In this document: positions 1-8,354 of the stretch, piece by piece
How the letters are laid out: each line of letters opens with the position of its first letter
Numbering within the stretch: position 1 is the first letter of the stretch
Source of the DNA: Lacinutrix sp. C3R15
GTDB taxonomy: Bacteria > Bacteroidota > Bacteroidia > Flavobacteriales > Flavobacteriaceae
NCBI RefSeq assembly: GCF_018860825.1
Contig: NZ_JAHKPZ010000036.1
Location: 62,001 to 126,000, forward strand
Direction: 5' to 3'
DNA length: 64,000 nucleotides
The notes under the pieces: generated by a model
Told to the model about the DNA's origin: nothing
Seen by the model: only the letters and a program-made list of their open reading frames with translations
The model's database searches: none
Program-made: the position numbers and the translations under genes

Positions 1-1
1 T

Positions 2-40
2 GCAGAAAGTAAAACAGTTATAAAACTTATTAAAGAATAA
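2..40 (+). CDS. C-terminal tail of an upstream gene (partial)
   Basis: An open frame enters from the left edge and ends at a TAA at 38-40, encoding only about twelve residues (ending LIKE). A terminator-like hairpin follows at 63-92, which supports a real gene end here. The product cannot be identified from so few residues, and the frame could be fortuitous. Confidence 0.35.
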   Translation, partial: AESKTVIKLIKE

Positions 41-62
41 GTATACATAAAAATAAAATTAT

Positions 63-92
63 AAAAGCGCAACAGGTTTAGGTTGTGCTTTT
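63..92 (+). terminator. Rho-independent terminator hairpin
   Basis: The arms AAAAGCGCAAC (63-73) and GTTGTGCTTTT (82-92) pair over 11 bp with one G-T wobble, around an 8-base loop, and the 3' arm ends in a short T run. It lies between the partial upstream gene and the LysR gene and probably terminates the former. Confidence 0.6.
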
Positions 93-115
93 ATGTTTTT
101 GATATATTAGAGAAA

Positions 116-1000
116 ATGAAAACCAAGTTACAGATATTTAAAGTGGTTGCTAAGCATTTAAGTTTTACTAAAGCAGCAGAGCAGTTGTTTGTTTCGCAAC
201 CAGCAATATCTAAGTCTATAAAAAATTTAGAAGAAGAATATAAAACAACCTTTTTTACTAGAAAACGAAACTCTATAGCGCTTACCCAAGAAGGGAAAGC
301 TTTTCTTTTGTACGCCAATAAAATACTAGCTGTTTTTTCTGAAATGGAGGAACGGTTTTTACATAAAAAAGATGTTTTTCCTGAAATTATTAATTTAGGT
401 GTAAGTACCACATTATCTAATTATATTATTCCTAAAATAATTGCAAAATTTAGAGCGCAATACCCAAAAATAAAATTTAATATTATTAGTGATAATTCTG
501 AGCATATTGAAGATTTTATTTTAAACGAAGAAATCGATTTTGGTATAACAGAAGGTAGTATCTCTAATCCTAAATTACATTTTGATAAATTTATAAAAGA
601 TGAAATTGTATTAGTAACCAATGTACATAACCAGCTTTTTACAAAAGGAAGTATAGATATACAAACCTTACAAAAAATACCAATAATTGAACGCGAAAAA
701 GGTTCTGGTACCAAAGAGATTATAGATAGGTTTTTATTAAAAAATAATATTAAAGCTTTAAAAAGCGTAGTTTCTTTAAATAGTACAGAGGCAATTAAAA
801 ACTACTTGTATCACTCAGACCATTATGCACTATTATCTATACATGCTATTCAAAATGATTTGATTAATAATAAATTAAAAATTATTGATATTAAAGATTT
901 AAGTATAGAAAGGTGGTTTTACTTTATAAAAAGAACGGGTTATCAATCTAAAACTATAGATTATTTAGAAAAATTTATTCGCACTAGTTATAACTTATAG
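116..1000 (+). CDS. LysR-family transcriptional regulator
   Basis: A 294-residue LysR-type regulator. Residues 3-60 form the N-terminal winged helix-turn-helix (FTKAAEQLFVSQPAISKSIK is the typical recognition region), followed by a periplasmic-binding-protein-like effector domain. The ATG at 116 is chosen because the frame upstream, from a TTG at 83, runs through the terminator hairpin and the family normally begins just before the HTH. It is followed on the same strand, 66 bases later, by a YeiH-type transporter; LysR regulators of the YeiE/CysB type are frequent neighbours of that family, so it may control that gene. The effector is unknown. Confidence 0.88.
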   Translation: MKTKLQIFKVVAKHLSFTKAAEQLFVSQPAISKSIKNLEEEYKTTFFTRKRNSIALTQEGKAFLLYANKILAVFSEMEERFLHKKDVFPEIINLGVSTTLSNYIIPKIIAKFRAQYPKIKFNIISDNSEHIEDFILNEEIDFGITEGSISNPKLHFDKFIKDEIVLVTNVHNQLFTKGSIDIQTLQKIPIIEREKGSGTKEIIDRFLLKNNIKALKSVVSLNSTEAIKNYLYHSDHYALLSIHAIQNDLINNKLKIIDIKDLSIERWFYFIKRTGYQSKTIDYLEKFIRTSYNL

Positions 1001-1022
1001 TTATTGCGGATAACAAATTAAA

Positions 1023-1055
1023 TTGCTTACAGGTTATCTCTAAGGGTTACTTTTG
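1023..1055 (+). promoter_or_regulatory. Bacteroidota-type promoter for the YeiH-family gene
   Basis: A TTG at 1023-1025 is followed after 22 bases by TACTTTTG (1048-1055), matching the Bacteroidota -33/-7 promoter pattern (TTG, then TAnnTTTG). It sits 11 bases before the ATG at 1067, so the transporter probably has its own start site and a very short leader. Confidence 0.5.
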
Positions 1056-1066
1056 TATTCATAATT

Positions 1067-1996
1067 ATGAATGCTATGAAAGACCTATTTTCAAAAATCA
1101 CTTACTTCTTTATTATTCTTATTGCTCTTTTGGGTGTAATAAATAGTCCTACAGCTTTGGTTTTGGGTTTTATGTTTACATTGTTTTTTAATAACCCTTA
1201 TGGAGCTTATAGTCAGAAAGCATTTCAGTTATTCTTAAAAATATCTGTTGTTGGTTTAGGGTTTGGTATGTATATTAATGAAACCATAGAAACTAGTAAA
1301 GAGGGGTTGTTGTTAACAATGCTTTCTATTTTTTTAACGCTAACTTTAGGATATTATTTAGCAAGAATTTTAAAATTAGATTTACAATTAGGGCACCTCA
1401 TTACTTCAGGAACAGCTATTTGTGGTGGTAGTGCTATAGCAGCAATATCACCAGTAATTAAAGCTAAAAACAAAACTATAAGTATAGCATTAGGTGTTGT
1501 GTTTTTATTAAATGCTATTGCTTTGTTTGTTTTTCCGGTAATTGGTCATGTGCTAAATTTGACACAACAGCAATTTGGTTTGTGGTGTGCCATTGCAATA
1601 CATGATACAAGTTCTGTAGTAGGAGCAGCTTTAGGTTATGGAGATGAAGCCTTAAAAATTGCAACTACGGTTAAACTGTCTAGAACCTTATGGATTATTC
1701 CTTTATCTATTTTATCTATGTTTTTGTTTAAAACAAAAGGCGAAAAAATAAAGATTCCTTATTTTATTATTTTGTTTATAGCTGCTATTGTAATAAACAG
1801 TTACGCTTTGTTGCCTGCTACTGTTACCAGTTTTGTTGTGCTTATGGCTAAACGCTTATTAGTAATTACGCTATTTCTAGTAGGATCTACAATATCTATA
1901 AAAGATATAAAAACTTCTGGTACGAAGCCTTTTTTGTTTGCAGTATTATTATGGGTATTTATTTCTGTATTTACTTTGCTTTATATCTTGAGCTAA
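1067..1996 (+). CDS. YeiH/UPF0324-family putative sulfate exporter
   Basis: A 309-residue integral membrane protein with about nine to ten hydrophobic segments. It carries the family signature around residues 112-130 (TSGTAICGGSAIAAISPV) and the AIHDTSSVVGAAL segment characteristic of the YeiH/PSE (putative sulfate exporter) family. Length fits the family. The substrate is not firmly known; sulfate or sulfonate-derived anion export is the family proposal. It follows a LysR gene, which fits regulation by a sulfur-related signal. An in-frame ATG at 1076 is an alternative start. Confidence 0.85.
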   Translation: MNAMKDLFSKITYFFIILIALLGVINSPTALVLGFMFTLFFNNPYGAYSQKAFQLFLKISVVGLGFGMYINETIETSKEGLLLTMLSIFLTLTLGYYLARILKLDLQLGHLITSGTAICGGSAIAAISPVIKAKNKTISIALGVVFLLNAIALFVFPVIGHVLNLTQQQFGLWCAIAIHDTSSVVGAALGYGDEALKIATTVKLSRTLWIIPLSILSMFLFKTKGEKIKIPYFIILFIAAIVINSYALLPATVTSFVVLMAKRLLVITLFLVGSTISIKDIKTSGTKPFLFAVLLWVFISVFTLLYILS

Positions 1997-2034
1997 TCGC
2001 GTATGTAAGATTTAAAACAAAATGTAACCAACAA

Positions 2035-2063
2035 AAAAACGCAACCAAATTGGTTGCGTTTTT
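2035..2063. terminator. Bidirectional terminator between yeiH-like and cold-shock genes
   Basis: A near-perfect palindrome with core CGCAACCAA/TTGGTTGCG (2040-2058) is flanked by A and T runs, so it can end transcription from both sides. It lies between the convergent transporter (+) and cold-shock gene (-). Confidence 0.75.
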
Positions 2064-2087
2064 GTCCTAAAAAGATAAGCGTATATA

Positions 2088-2279
2088 TTAGATAACTTTT
2101 ACGTTTATTGCGTTTAATCCTTTTTTTCCTTCTGTTAATTCGAACTCCACTTCATCGCCTTCACGAATCTCATCGATTAATCCCGAAATGTGTACAAAAT
2201 GTTCTTTGTTTGAACCTTCTTCTGTGATAAAACCAAATCCTTTGGTATCGTTGAAGAACTTAACTGTTCCTTTACTCAT
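2088..2279 (-). CDS. Cold-shock protein, CspA family
   Basis: A 63-residue single-domain OB-fold nucleic-acid-binding protein. The RNP1 motif (KGFGFI) and RNP2-like motif (HFVHIS) are visible at about residues 13-31, and length matches the CspA family. Such proteins melt RNA secondary structure and act as RNA chaperones in the cytoplasm. It is monocistronic, with a TATATTTG -7 box upstream on the minus strand and a terminator downstream. Confidence 0.95.
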   Translation of the reverse strand: MSKGTVKFFNDTKGFGFITEEGSNKEHFVHISGLIDEIREGDEVEFELTEGKKGLNAINVKVI

Positions 2280-2315
2280 TGTTAAAATATTAAATATTAA
2301 TTATTTATGTTAGGA

Positions 2316-2323
2316 CAAATATA
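2316..2323 (-). promoter_or_regulatory. -7 box of the cold-shock gene promoter
   Basis: On the minus strand this reads TATATTTG, a perfect TAnnTTTG box, 36 bases before the cold-shock ATG. I see no well-spaced TTG element upstream, so only the -7 part is called. Confidence 0.45.
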
Positions 2324-2360
2324 GTGCCAATAAATTGAATAAGTTGTATTTATTTGTGTT

Positions 2361-2657
2361 TTATCTTAAAATTAGTTTTTTTATAACCTCTTTACCTAGG
2401 CTCTCATTAAGCATTTTAATGATTTTTTCCTTGCCATAACTTAATTCTTCCCTTAAAACACTAGAGCTTAGTTGTATGTATAGGGTTTCTCTATCTAGTT
2501 TTACAGCTGTTGTGTAGTTATTTACTCCGTTTCCCATTAAATTAGCCCAAGCATCTTCTACATTAACTTTGTCTAAGCCACGTTCTAATTTATTTGTTTC
2601 TACAAATTCTTTTAAAGCATCTGCTATGCTTAAGTTTTCGTTATTACGTTTTGCCAT
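2361..2657 (-). CDS. DUF721 (DciA-like) protein
   Basis: A 98-residue protein with the DUF721 pattern: an N-terminal helix (SIADALKEFVETNKLERGLDKVNV), a central W (DAWANLMG) and the conserved LYIQLSSSVLREELSYGKEKIIKMLN segment. DUF721 proteins are related to DciA, a helicase-loading partner of DnaB in many bacteria that lack DnaC. It lies downstream of recF and a lipoprotein gene on the same strand, as is common in flavobacteria. A palindromic repeat (2665-2680) lies seven bases before its ATG. Confidence 0.85.
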   Translation of the reverse strand: MAKRNNENLSIADALKEFVETNKLERGLDKVNVEDAWANLMGNGVNNYTTAVKLDRETLYIQLSSSVLREELSYGKEKIIKMLNESLGKEVIKKLILR

Positions 2658-2664
2658 GTTTTGT

Positions 2665-2680
2665 ATTCCGCGAAAGCGAA
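2665..2680 (-). repeat. Palindromic leader repeat, copy 1
   Basis: In the gene sense this reads TTCGCTTTCGCGGAAT and ends seven bases before the start codon of the DUF721 gene. It shares its core with copies at 5106, 8331, 13460 and 23478. Confidence 0.6.
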
Positions 2681-2699
2681 AATCTCTTTTATTTAATTT

Positions 2700-3125
2700 T
2701 TATTTTAATCCTTCTAAATCTAAAGGTTTATAGCGCTTGTATAAATATACGTCCTTATTTTGGTTTACTATTTTAAGTTGCTCTTTAGTTGCTAACAAAA
2801 TACTTTCTTTCCAGGTAGCAAATGCGGTGGTGTAGTATATGTTTAATGTGTCATTTTCTATTGCCATCTTAATGTTTTCGGTGTCTTTTGATGTTTCAAA
2901 AGTGCCAGAAAAATTAGGTTTTAATTTTGTTCTAAAACCAGTAAGACTATCGTTTATTTCAAAATAATCAATAGTGTCATTGTAGTTGTAGTTTTTTTTG
3001 CTTCCGTCATGAAGGGTTACTTCATCAATTTCCCAGTAACCATTTATATGTTTTATAAGTGTTTCTGGGTTTGGTGAGCAGCTTAAAATAAGTAGTGTTA
3101 ATAATAGTAATGCGTATTGTTTCAT
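2700..3125 (-). CDS. Putative lipoprotein, lipocalin-like
   Basis: A 141-residue protein with a lipoprotein signal peptide ([16 protein letters not shown], lipobox Cys16). The remainder has a GYWEIDEV strand and alternating hydrophobic strands that resemble small lipocalin-like Bacteroidota lipoproteins, but no specific family can be asserted. Its ATG overlaps the recF stop by four bases (ATGA), so the two are translationally coupled. Function unknown. Confidence 0.75.
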   Translation of the reverse strand: MKQYALLLLTLLILSCSPNPETLIKHINGYWEIDEVTLHDGSKKNYNYNDTIDYFEINDSLTGFRTKLKPNFSGTFETSKDTENIKMAIENDTLNIYYTTAFATWKESILLATKEQLKIVNQNKDVYLYKRYKPLDLEGLK

Positions 3126-4201
3126 AACTTGAAAATTTCAAAAGATTGGTGTACTTGTTTTACTGCATTTTCTGTACGTTCAGCATGTGTGTCGCTAATA
3201 AATAGTTGTCCAAAATTTTCATCATCCACCAACTTAATAATTTGCGCAACACGTTGTTCGTCTAACTTATCAAAAATATCATCTAAAAGCAAAATAGGGT
3301 TTACTCCACTTTGTTTTTTAATAAAATCGAATTGTGCCAATTTTAAAGCAATTAAAAATGATTTTTGTTGCCCTTGACTTCCAAACTTTTTAATAGGATG
3401 TTCTTCAATATTAAAAATTAAATCGTCTTTATGAATACCAGTACTGGTATACTGTAACGCTTTGTCTTTGTTAATTACTCGCATTAAAAGCGTGTTGAGG
3501 TCTGCTTCAAATAAATCACTTTTATACACCAATTCTACAGCTTCATTGTTATTGCTAATGGCTTTGTATCTCGATTTAAATATAGGAATAAACTCTTGTA
3601 AAAAGGCGTCTCGTTTTTTAAAAATTCGGGTTCCATAATCGGTTAATTGGTTGTTATACACCTCAATGGTATCTTGATTGTAAGTGTTGTTTAGAGCAAA
3701 ATACTTTAATAAAGAGTTACGTTGCGCTAAAATCTTGTTGTACTTAATTAAATCATCTAAATACGTTTTATCGCTTTGCGAAATCACACTATCTATAAAT
3801 TTACGTCTAGTATCACTTCCTTCGGTAATTAAATCTCTATCTGCTGGCGAAATAATAACCAAAGGTAAAAAGCCAATGTGCTCGCTAAATTTTTCGTAGG
3901 CTTTATTATTTCGTTTAATAACTTTTTTTTGCCCTCTTTTTAAACTAATGGCAATTTTTTCGATGTTGTTTTCTTTTTCATAATCACCATTAATCACAAA
4001 AAATTCTTCGTTATGCTTTATATTTTGCGATGCAACAGGGTTAAAGTAACTTTTGCCAAAAGATAAATGGTAAATAGCATCTAGTACATTGGTTTTTCCT
4101 ATACCATTATTACCAACAATGCAATTTATCTTTTCATTAAAGGTAAAGCTAATGCTGTCAAAATTCTTGTAATTGAGCAAAGAAAGTGATTTTAAAATCA
4201 T
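3122..4201 (-). CDS. recF: DNA replication and repair protein RecF
   Basis: A 359-residue SMC-like ATPase that helps load RecA at gaps. It has a Walker A ([14 protein letters not shown]), an ABC signature ([18 protein letters not shown]) and a Walker B ([16 protein letters not shown]). The ATG at 4201 is chosen because it gives the family N terminus ([16 protein letters not shown]) and the usual RecF length; the longer frame to 4273 adds an unrelated stretch. It is divergent from the TPR gene and heads a recF-lipoprotein-DUF721 run. Confidence 0.95.
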   Translation of the reverse strand: MILKSLSLLNYKNFDSISFTFNEKINCIVGNNGIGKTNVLDAIYHLSFGKSYFNPVASQNIKHNEEFFVINGDYEKENNIEKIAISLKRGQKKVIKRNNKAYEKFSEHIGFLPLVIISPADRDLITEGSDTRRKFIDSVISQSDKTYLDDLIKYNKILAQRNSLLKYFALNNTYNQDTIEVYNNQLTDYGTRIFKKRDAFLQEFIPIFKSRYKAISNNNEAVELVYKSDLFEADLNTLLMRVINKDKALQYTSTGIHKDDLIFNIEEHPIKKFGSQGQQKSFLIALKLAQFDFIKKQSGVNPILLLDDIFDKLDEQRVAQIIKLVDDENFGQLFISDTHAERTENAVKQVHQSFEIFKL

Positions 4202-4333
4202 AAAAAAGGGAGATAAACGTAATTCAGGAAGTTGTTTTCTTAAAATGTCTTGCAAAATATTGAAAAATAACAAATAAATAATCCTTATTTCTGAAGAAAA
4301 ATTTTATTTTTGCCACGCAATAATTAATAATAT

Positions 4334-5104
4334 ATGGCAACGTACAAGAAAAGAGGATATAAACCGAAAACGAAAGAAGAAGTAGAGCATGTTGAAGAAG
4401 AAAACTCAACAACTGCAGAAGTTTTTAATACATTAGATGAAACAGCTTCAAAAACAGAAGACTGGGTTGTTAAAAACCAAAAATACATTTTTGTAATCAT
4501 AGGTATAGTAGCTGTAGGTGTTTTAGGGTACTTAGGTTATAAAGAGTTTGTAGCTAAACCAGCACAAACTGAAGCGATGAACGATATGTTTCAAGCGCAA
4601 AAATACTATAACGAAGCTGTAACAGGAACCGAAAAAGATTCTTTATTTAATTTAGCATTAAATGGAGGAGAAGGTAAGTATGGTATGTTAGATATTATAT
4701 CTGAACACAGCGGAACAGAAGCTGCTAACCTTGCAAATTACTATGCAGGAATGGCTTATTTAAACATGAAAGATTACAAGAATGCAGTTTCGTATTTAAG
4801 TGATTATACTGGTAAAGATGAAGCTACAGGACCTATTGCTAAAGGAGCTATTGGTGATGCTTTTGTACAATTAAACCAAAAAGAAGACGCTTTAGGTTAT
4901 TATGTGCAAGCTGCAGATATGCGTAACAATGCCTTAACTACACCAATGTACTTATATAAAGCAGGTATAATAGCTTTAGATTTAGGTAAAGCAGGTGATG
5001 CATTAAAATATTTTACTACAATTAAAGAAGAATACCCTTCTGCAACAGAAGCTACAAATATTGATGTATTTATAGGTAAAGCAGAAGTGTTGGCAAATAA
5101 ATAA
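4334..5104 (+). CDS. Membrane-anchored TPR protein
   Basis: A 256-residue protein with a charged cytoplasmic N terminus, one transmembrane helix at about residues 50-70 (YIFVIIGIVAVGVLGYLGY) and a C-terminal domain of TPR-like helices (NYYAGMAYLNMKDYKNAVSYL is a clear repeat). The layout resembles YfgM/BamD-type envelope scaffolds. It lies directly upstream of ribH, with 25 bases between them. Its partner is unknown. Confidence 0.8.
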   Translation: MATYKKRGYKPKTKEEVEHVEEENSTTAEVFNTLDETASKTEDWVVKNQKYIFVIIGIVAVGVLGYLGYKEFVAKPAQTEAMNDMFQAQKYYNEAVTGTEKDSLFNLALNGGEGKYGMLDIISEHSGTEAANLANYYAGMAYLNMKDYKNAVSYLSDYTGKDEATGPIAKGAIGDAFVQLNQKEDALGYYVQAADMRNNALTTPMYLYKAGIIALDLGKAGDALKYFTTIKEEYPSATEATNIDVFIGKAEVLANK

Positions 5105-5105
5105 A

Positions 5106-5122
5106 TTACCGCTTTCGCGGAA
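5106..5122 (+). repeat. Palindromic leader repeat, copy 2
   Basis: TTACCGCTTTCGCGGAA folds into a short hairpin (CCGC/GCGG) and ends seven bases before the ribH ATG at 5130. It has the same orientation relative to the downstream gene as copies 1 and 3. Confidence 0.65.
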
Positions 5123-5129
5123 AAGAAAC

Positions 5130-5612
5130 ATGGCAACAGTAAATAAAAATTTATCTGATTACGATAAAGACACAATCCCAAACGCGAAAAACTTTCGGTT
5201 TGGGATTGTTGTTTCAGAATGGAATAATAATATTACCGAAGGCTTATTTAATGGAGCTTTTAATACACTAATTGAAAATGGTGTAGAAGAAGATAATATT
5301 CTTCGTTGGAATGTTCCAGGAAGCTACGAGCTTATTTTTGGTTGCAAAAAAATGCAACAATACAAAGTAGATGCTGTAATTGCAATTGGTAGTGTTATTC
5401 AAGGCGAAACCAAACATTTTGACTTTGTTTGTGAAGCAGTTTCACAAGGAATTAAAGATTTAAATGTTTTACATGATGTTCCTGTTATTTTCTGTGTACT
5501 TACAGATATGAACATGCAACAAGGTATTGAGCGTTCTGGAGGTATTCATGGTAATAAAGGAACCGAAGCTGCTGTGGCAGCAATTAAAATGGCACACTTA
5601 AATACACTTTAG
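5130..5612 (+). CDS. ribH: 6,7-dimethyl-8-ribityllumazine synthase
   Basis: A 160-residue enzyme of riboflavin synthesis that joins 5-amino-6-ribitylaminouracil with dihydroxybutanone phosphate. Visible family motifs are the substrate-binding start (FGIVVSEWNNNIT), VPGSYELIFG, AIGSVIQGETKHFDFV with the conserved histidine, and the C-terminal GTEAAVAAIKM. Length is typical. In Bacteroidota ribH is often downstream of a TPR gene, as here. Confidence 0.96.
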   Translation: MATVNKNLSDYDKDTIPNAKNFRFGIVVSEWNNNITEGLFNGAFNTLIENGVEEDNILRWNVPGSYELIFGCKKMQQYKVDAVIAIGSVIQGETKHFDFVCEAVSQGIKDLNVLHDVPVIFCVLTDMNMQQGIERSGGIHGNKGTEAAVAAIKMAHLNTL

Positions 5613-5902
5613 TTTTTTTGTAAACGTGTAGGCTTAGTAAGTGGTTTCTTTAAAGTAAATATTTTTTAATCGTAGCTTTGTGTTTGCAAGCGCTACTTCT
5701 ATGCTTGCTAAGCAGTCTTCAATAAGGTATTCGCTTTAAGTGAATATTTTTTTTCCATTAAATTTGTGCCTTAAGGGCTTTGTTACAATTGTTTCCGTTT
5801 TCAGGCTAGCAATACAAAATGTTAACAATTTTTAGCACTTTCAAACCAATATTTCCTTGTAAATTAAGTAAATTTGAAGGTAACACATACTTTTAATTTA
5901 TA
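5613..5902. other. 290-bp intergenic region, no gene seen
   Basis: The region between ribH and the first small membrane gene is AT-rich. An imperfect direct repeat is present (CTTTAAAGTAAATATTTTTT near 5651 and CTTTAAGTGAATATTTTTTT near 5735). A TAAATTTG box occurs at 5869-5876, about 27 bases before the GTG at 5903, and could be a -7 element. No RNA gene is recognised. Confidence 0.4.
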
Positions 5903-6118
5903 GTGATATTCAAGCAACGCAAAAATAAATCGTTTAACTATACTCCAAGACACCTTAGAGAACAGGAACAAGCCAAAAAAGAAGACTTAGCTTCAAAATG
6001 GGAAGAAATAAGAGGTACATCTAAACGAAAAGGAAGTTTTTTTTCAAGCCTACCTATAATGGTGTTATTTTTGATAGCTGTATTAGTACTGTTATACATT
6101 TTAGGTGGTTACCAATAA
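5903..6118 (+). CDS. Small membrane protein with FKxRKNK N terminus
   Basis: A 71-residue protein starting at a GTG. It has a basic, proline-containing N terminus (FKQRKNKSFNYTPRHLRE), a charged middle and one C-terminal membrane helix (LPIMVLFLIAVLVLLYIL). It is paralogous to the next gene, which shares the FKxRKNKxFxYxPR pattern. Both precede mutL, an arrangement I associate with flavobacteria. Function unknown; the cytoplasmic side is probably the N terminus. Confidence 0.7.
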   Translation: MIFKQRKNKSFNYTPRHLREQEQAKKEDLASKWEEIRGTSKRKGSFFSSLPIMVLFLIAVLVLLYILGGYQ

Positions 6119-6129
6119 AGCAAGAGATT

Positions 6130-6411
6130 ATGGGTATTTTTAAAACAAGAAAAAATAAAAGATTTGGTTATGAACCTCGTTTTTATAAAGGCGAAGGAAA
6201 TCCTTATGAAATAAAGCACAAATTTGATGAACACAGACAAACTGTTGGTAGTCAAGGAGGAATAAAAACCAAGCTAGTTTCTGCATTAAATGACTATAAA
6301 AATAATGAAGATAAAACCGCAAATAAACGTGTTTTAATTATTCTTGCTATTCTCATCTTTGTATTTTTGTTTATTATAGATTTTGACTTATCTATATTCT
6401 TTTCAAAATAA
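6130..6411 (+). CDS. Small membrane protein, paralogue of the upstream gene
   Basis: A 93-residue protein with the same N-terminal pattern (FKTRKNKRFGYEPRFY) as the preceding gene and one C-terminal membrane helix (VLIILAILIFVFLFIIDF). It starts 11 bases after its neighbour and ends three bases before mutL, so the three genes are likely cotranscribed. Function unknown; no catalytic motif is visible. Confidence 0.75.
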   Translation: MGIFKTRKNKRFGYEPRFYKGEGNPYEIKHKFDEHRQTVGSQGGIKTKLVSALNDYKNNEDKTANKRVLIILAILIFVFLFIIDFDLSIFFSK

Positions 6412-6414
6412 TTT

Positions 6415-8271
6415 ATGGCAGACATTATTCAACTTTTACCAGATCATGTTGCTAACCAGATAGCAGCTGGTGAGGTAGTACAACGCCCTGCTTCTGTAGT
6501 AAAAGAGTTACTAGAAAATGCTATTGATGCACAAGCAACAAGCATTAAACTAATAGTAAAAGAAGCTGGTAAAACCTTAATTCAGGTTATTGATGACGGA
6601 AAAGGAATGAGCACAACAGATGCTCGTTTAAGTTTTGAGCGTCATGCAACTTCAAAAATTAGAACAGCAGATGATCTTTTTAAATTAAATACCAAAGGCT
6701 TTCGTGGTGAAGCTTTGGCTAGTATTGCAGCTATTGCTCATGTAGCGTTAAAAACCAAACAAGAACAAGAAGAAGTTGGTACTAGTATTATAATAGAAGG
6801 AAGTGAAATTGTAGAACAAGAAGTAGTTGTTACACCAAAAGGAACTTCTATTGCTGTTAAAAACTTGTTTTTTAATATACCTGCTCGACGCAATTTTTTA
6901 AAATCAAATACGGTAGAACTACGTCATATTATTGATGAGTTTCATCGTGTAACCTTAGCGCATCCTAATATTTCTTTTGCAATGTACCACAATGGTTCGG
7001 AGTCTTTTCAGTTACCAGAAAGTAATTACAGACAACGAATTGTTAATATATTTGGTAATAAAACCAATGAAAAACTAGTTCCTGTTGAAGAAGATACCGA
7101 AGTATTAAAGATTTCAGGGTTTGTTGGTAAACCAGAATACGCTAAAAAATCTAGAGGAGAACAGTTCTTTTTTGTAAATGATAGATTTATAAAAAGTGCT
7201 TATTTAAACCATGCAATAGCTTCTGCCTTTGAAGGTTTGTTAAAAGATGGTGCACATGCTAGCTACTTTTTAAATTTACAAGTAGATCCGCAAACTATTG
7301 ATATTAACATTCACCCAACTAAGACTGAAATTAAATTTGATGATGAGCACACCTTATATGCTATTTTGCGTTCTGCAGTAAAACACAGTTTAGGGCAATT
7401 TAACATAGCTCCTGTTATTGATTTTGATCGCGATGCTAATCTTGATACACCTTATGGTTTTAAAAATAAAGGAGCAAGTACACCAACTATTGAAGTAGAT
7501 AGAAGTTTTAATCCTTTTGAAGCAGAAAAAATACCTGTAGCAAAACCACAGACTACTAGCTATAAAAAAGAAACAGCAGGAAGTTGGGAAGGTTTGTATG
7601 TAGGTTTAGAATCTAAAAGTACCAAAACACAACAAGATTTTAGCGAGGTACAATTTGAAAGTGATGAGCAAACGGCTTCCATATTTACTAATGAAAACGA
7701 AATTGAACAGCAGCAATCTACCTACCAATTAAATAATAAATATATTATTAGTAAGGTAAAATCTGGAATGCTACTTATAGATCAACATAGAGCACATCAA
7801 CGTATTTTATACGAAGATTTCCTGAAAAATTTAACAGTAAAAGAAGCCATGAGCCAACAATTACTGTTTCCGTTACAGTTGCATTTTTCAGCACAAGAAA
7901 TTACTATAATTCACCAGGTTAAAGAAGATTTAGAGCATACAGGTTTTATGTTTGCTTCTATTAACAAAGATAGTATTGAAATTACTGGAGTTCCGGTTAG
8001 TGTACCAGAAAGTGAGGTTTCTATTATTTTAGAACAATTAATTAGTGATGTTGAAAATGAAGTACCAGATAGTAATTTTAGTGCTACCGATTTATTAGCA
8101 AAATCCATGTCTAAAAGTTTAGCAATAAAAACAGGGCAGAGTTTAAGCTTACAAGAACAAGAGCATTTGGTAAATAAGCTTTTTGCTTGTAAAGAACCTA
8201 ATGTTTCACCAACTAACAGACCTACTTTTGTTACCATGACAATGGATGAATTGGATAGAAAGTTTTTATAA
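6415..8271 (+). CDS. mutL: DNA mismatch repair protein MutL
   Basis: A 618-residue mismatch-repair ATPase. The GHKL motifs are clear: ELLENAIDA (N box, about residues 31-39), DDGKGMS and GFRGEALASIA. The S5-like domain follows, and the C-terminal dimerisation domain begins around residue 440. The endonuclease motif region reads DQHRAHQRILYE, and the usual C-terminal CPHGRP motif appears as SPTNRPT, so the metal-dependent nickase residues look incomplete. It probably acts as a coordinator with MutS. Confidence 0.97.
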   Translation: MADIIQLLPDHVANQIAAGEVVQRPASVVKELLENAIDAQATSIKLIVKEAGKTLIQVIDDGKGMSTTDARLSFERHATSKIRTADDLFKLNTKGFRGEALASIAAIAHVALKTKQEQEEVGTSIIIEGSEIVEQEVVVTPKGTSIAVKNLFFNIPARRNFLKSNTVELRHIIDEFHRVTLAHPNISFAMYHNGSESFQLPESNYRQRIVNIFGNKTNEKLVPVEEDTEVLKISGFVGKPEYAKKSRGEQFFFVNDRFIKSAYLNHAIASAFEGLLKDGAHASYFLNLQVDPQTIDINIHPTKTEIKFDDEHTLYAILRSAVKHSLGQFNIAPVIDFDRDANLDTPYGFKNKGASTPTIEVDRSFNPFEAEKIPVAKPQTTSYKKETAGSWEGLYVGLESKSTKTQQDFSEVQFESDEQTASIFTNENEIEQQQSTYQLNNKYIISKVKSGMLLIDQHRAHQRILYEDFLKNLTVKEAMSQQLLFPLQLHFSAQEITIIHQVKEDLEHTGFMFASINKDSIEITGVPVSVPESEVSIILEQLISDVENEVPDSNFSATDLLAKSMSKSLAIKTGQSLSLQEQEHLVNKLFACKEPNVSPTNRPTFVTMTMDELDRKFL

Positions 8272-8330
8272 AAAATATAAAAATAAATTCTCTTTTTTAA
8301 GGGAATGATATACGTTTAACTAAAAACAAA

Positions 8331-8347
8331 TTCCCACTTTCGTGGAA
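8331..8347 (+). repeat. Palindromic leader repeat, copy 3
   Basis: TTCCCACTTTCGTGGAA forms a hairpin with arms TTCC.AC/GTGGAA and ends seven bases before the ATG at 8355, the same spacing as copies 1 and 2. The arm bases covary with copy 2 (CAC/GTG instead of CGC/GCG), which suggests that pairing matters. Confidence 0.65.
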
Positions 8348-8354
8348 AATAAAT

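Noticed and set aside
4202-4273. Longer start for recF
   Set aside because: The extra 24 residues are not RecF-like, and the ATG at 4201 gives the canonical start.
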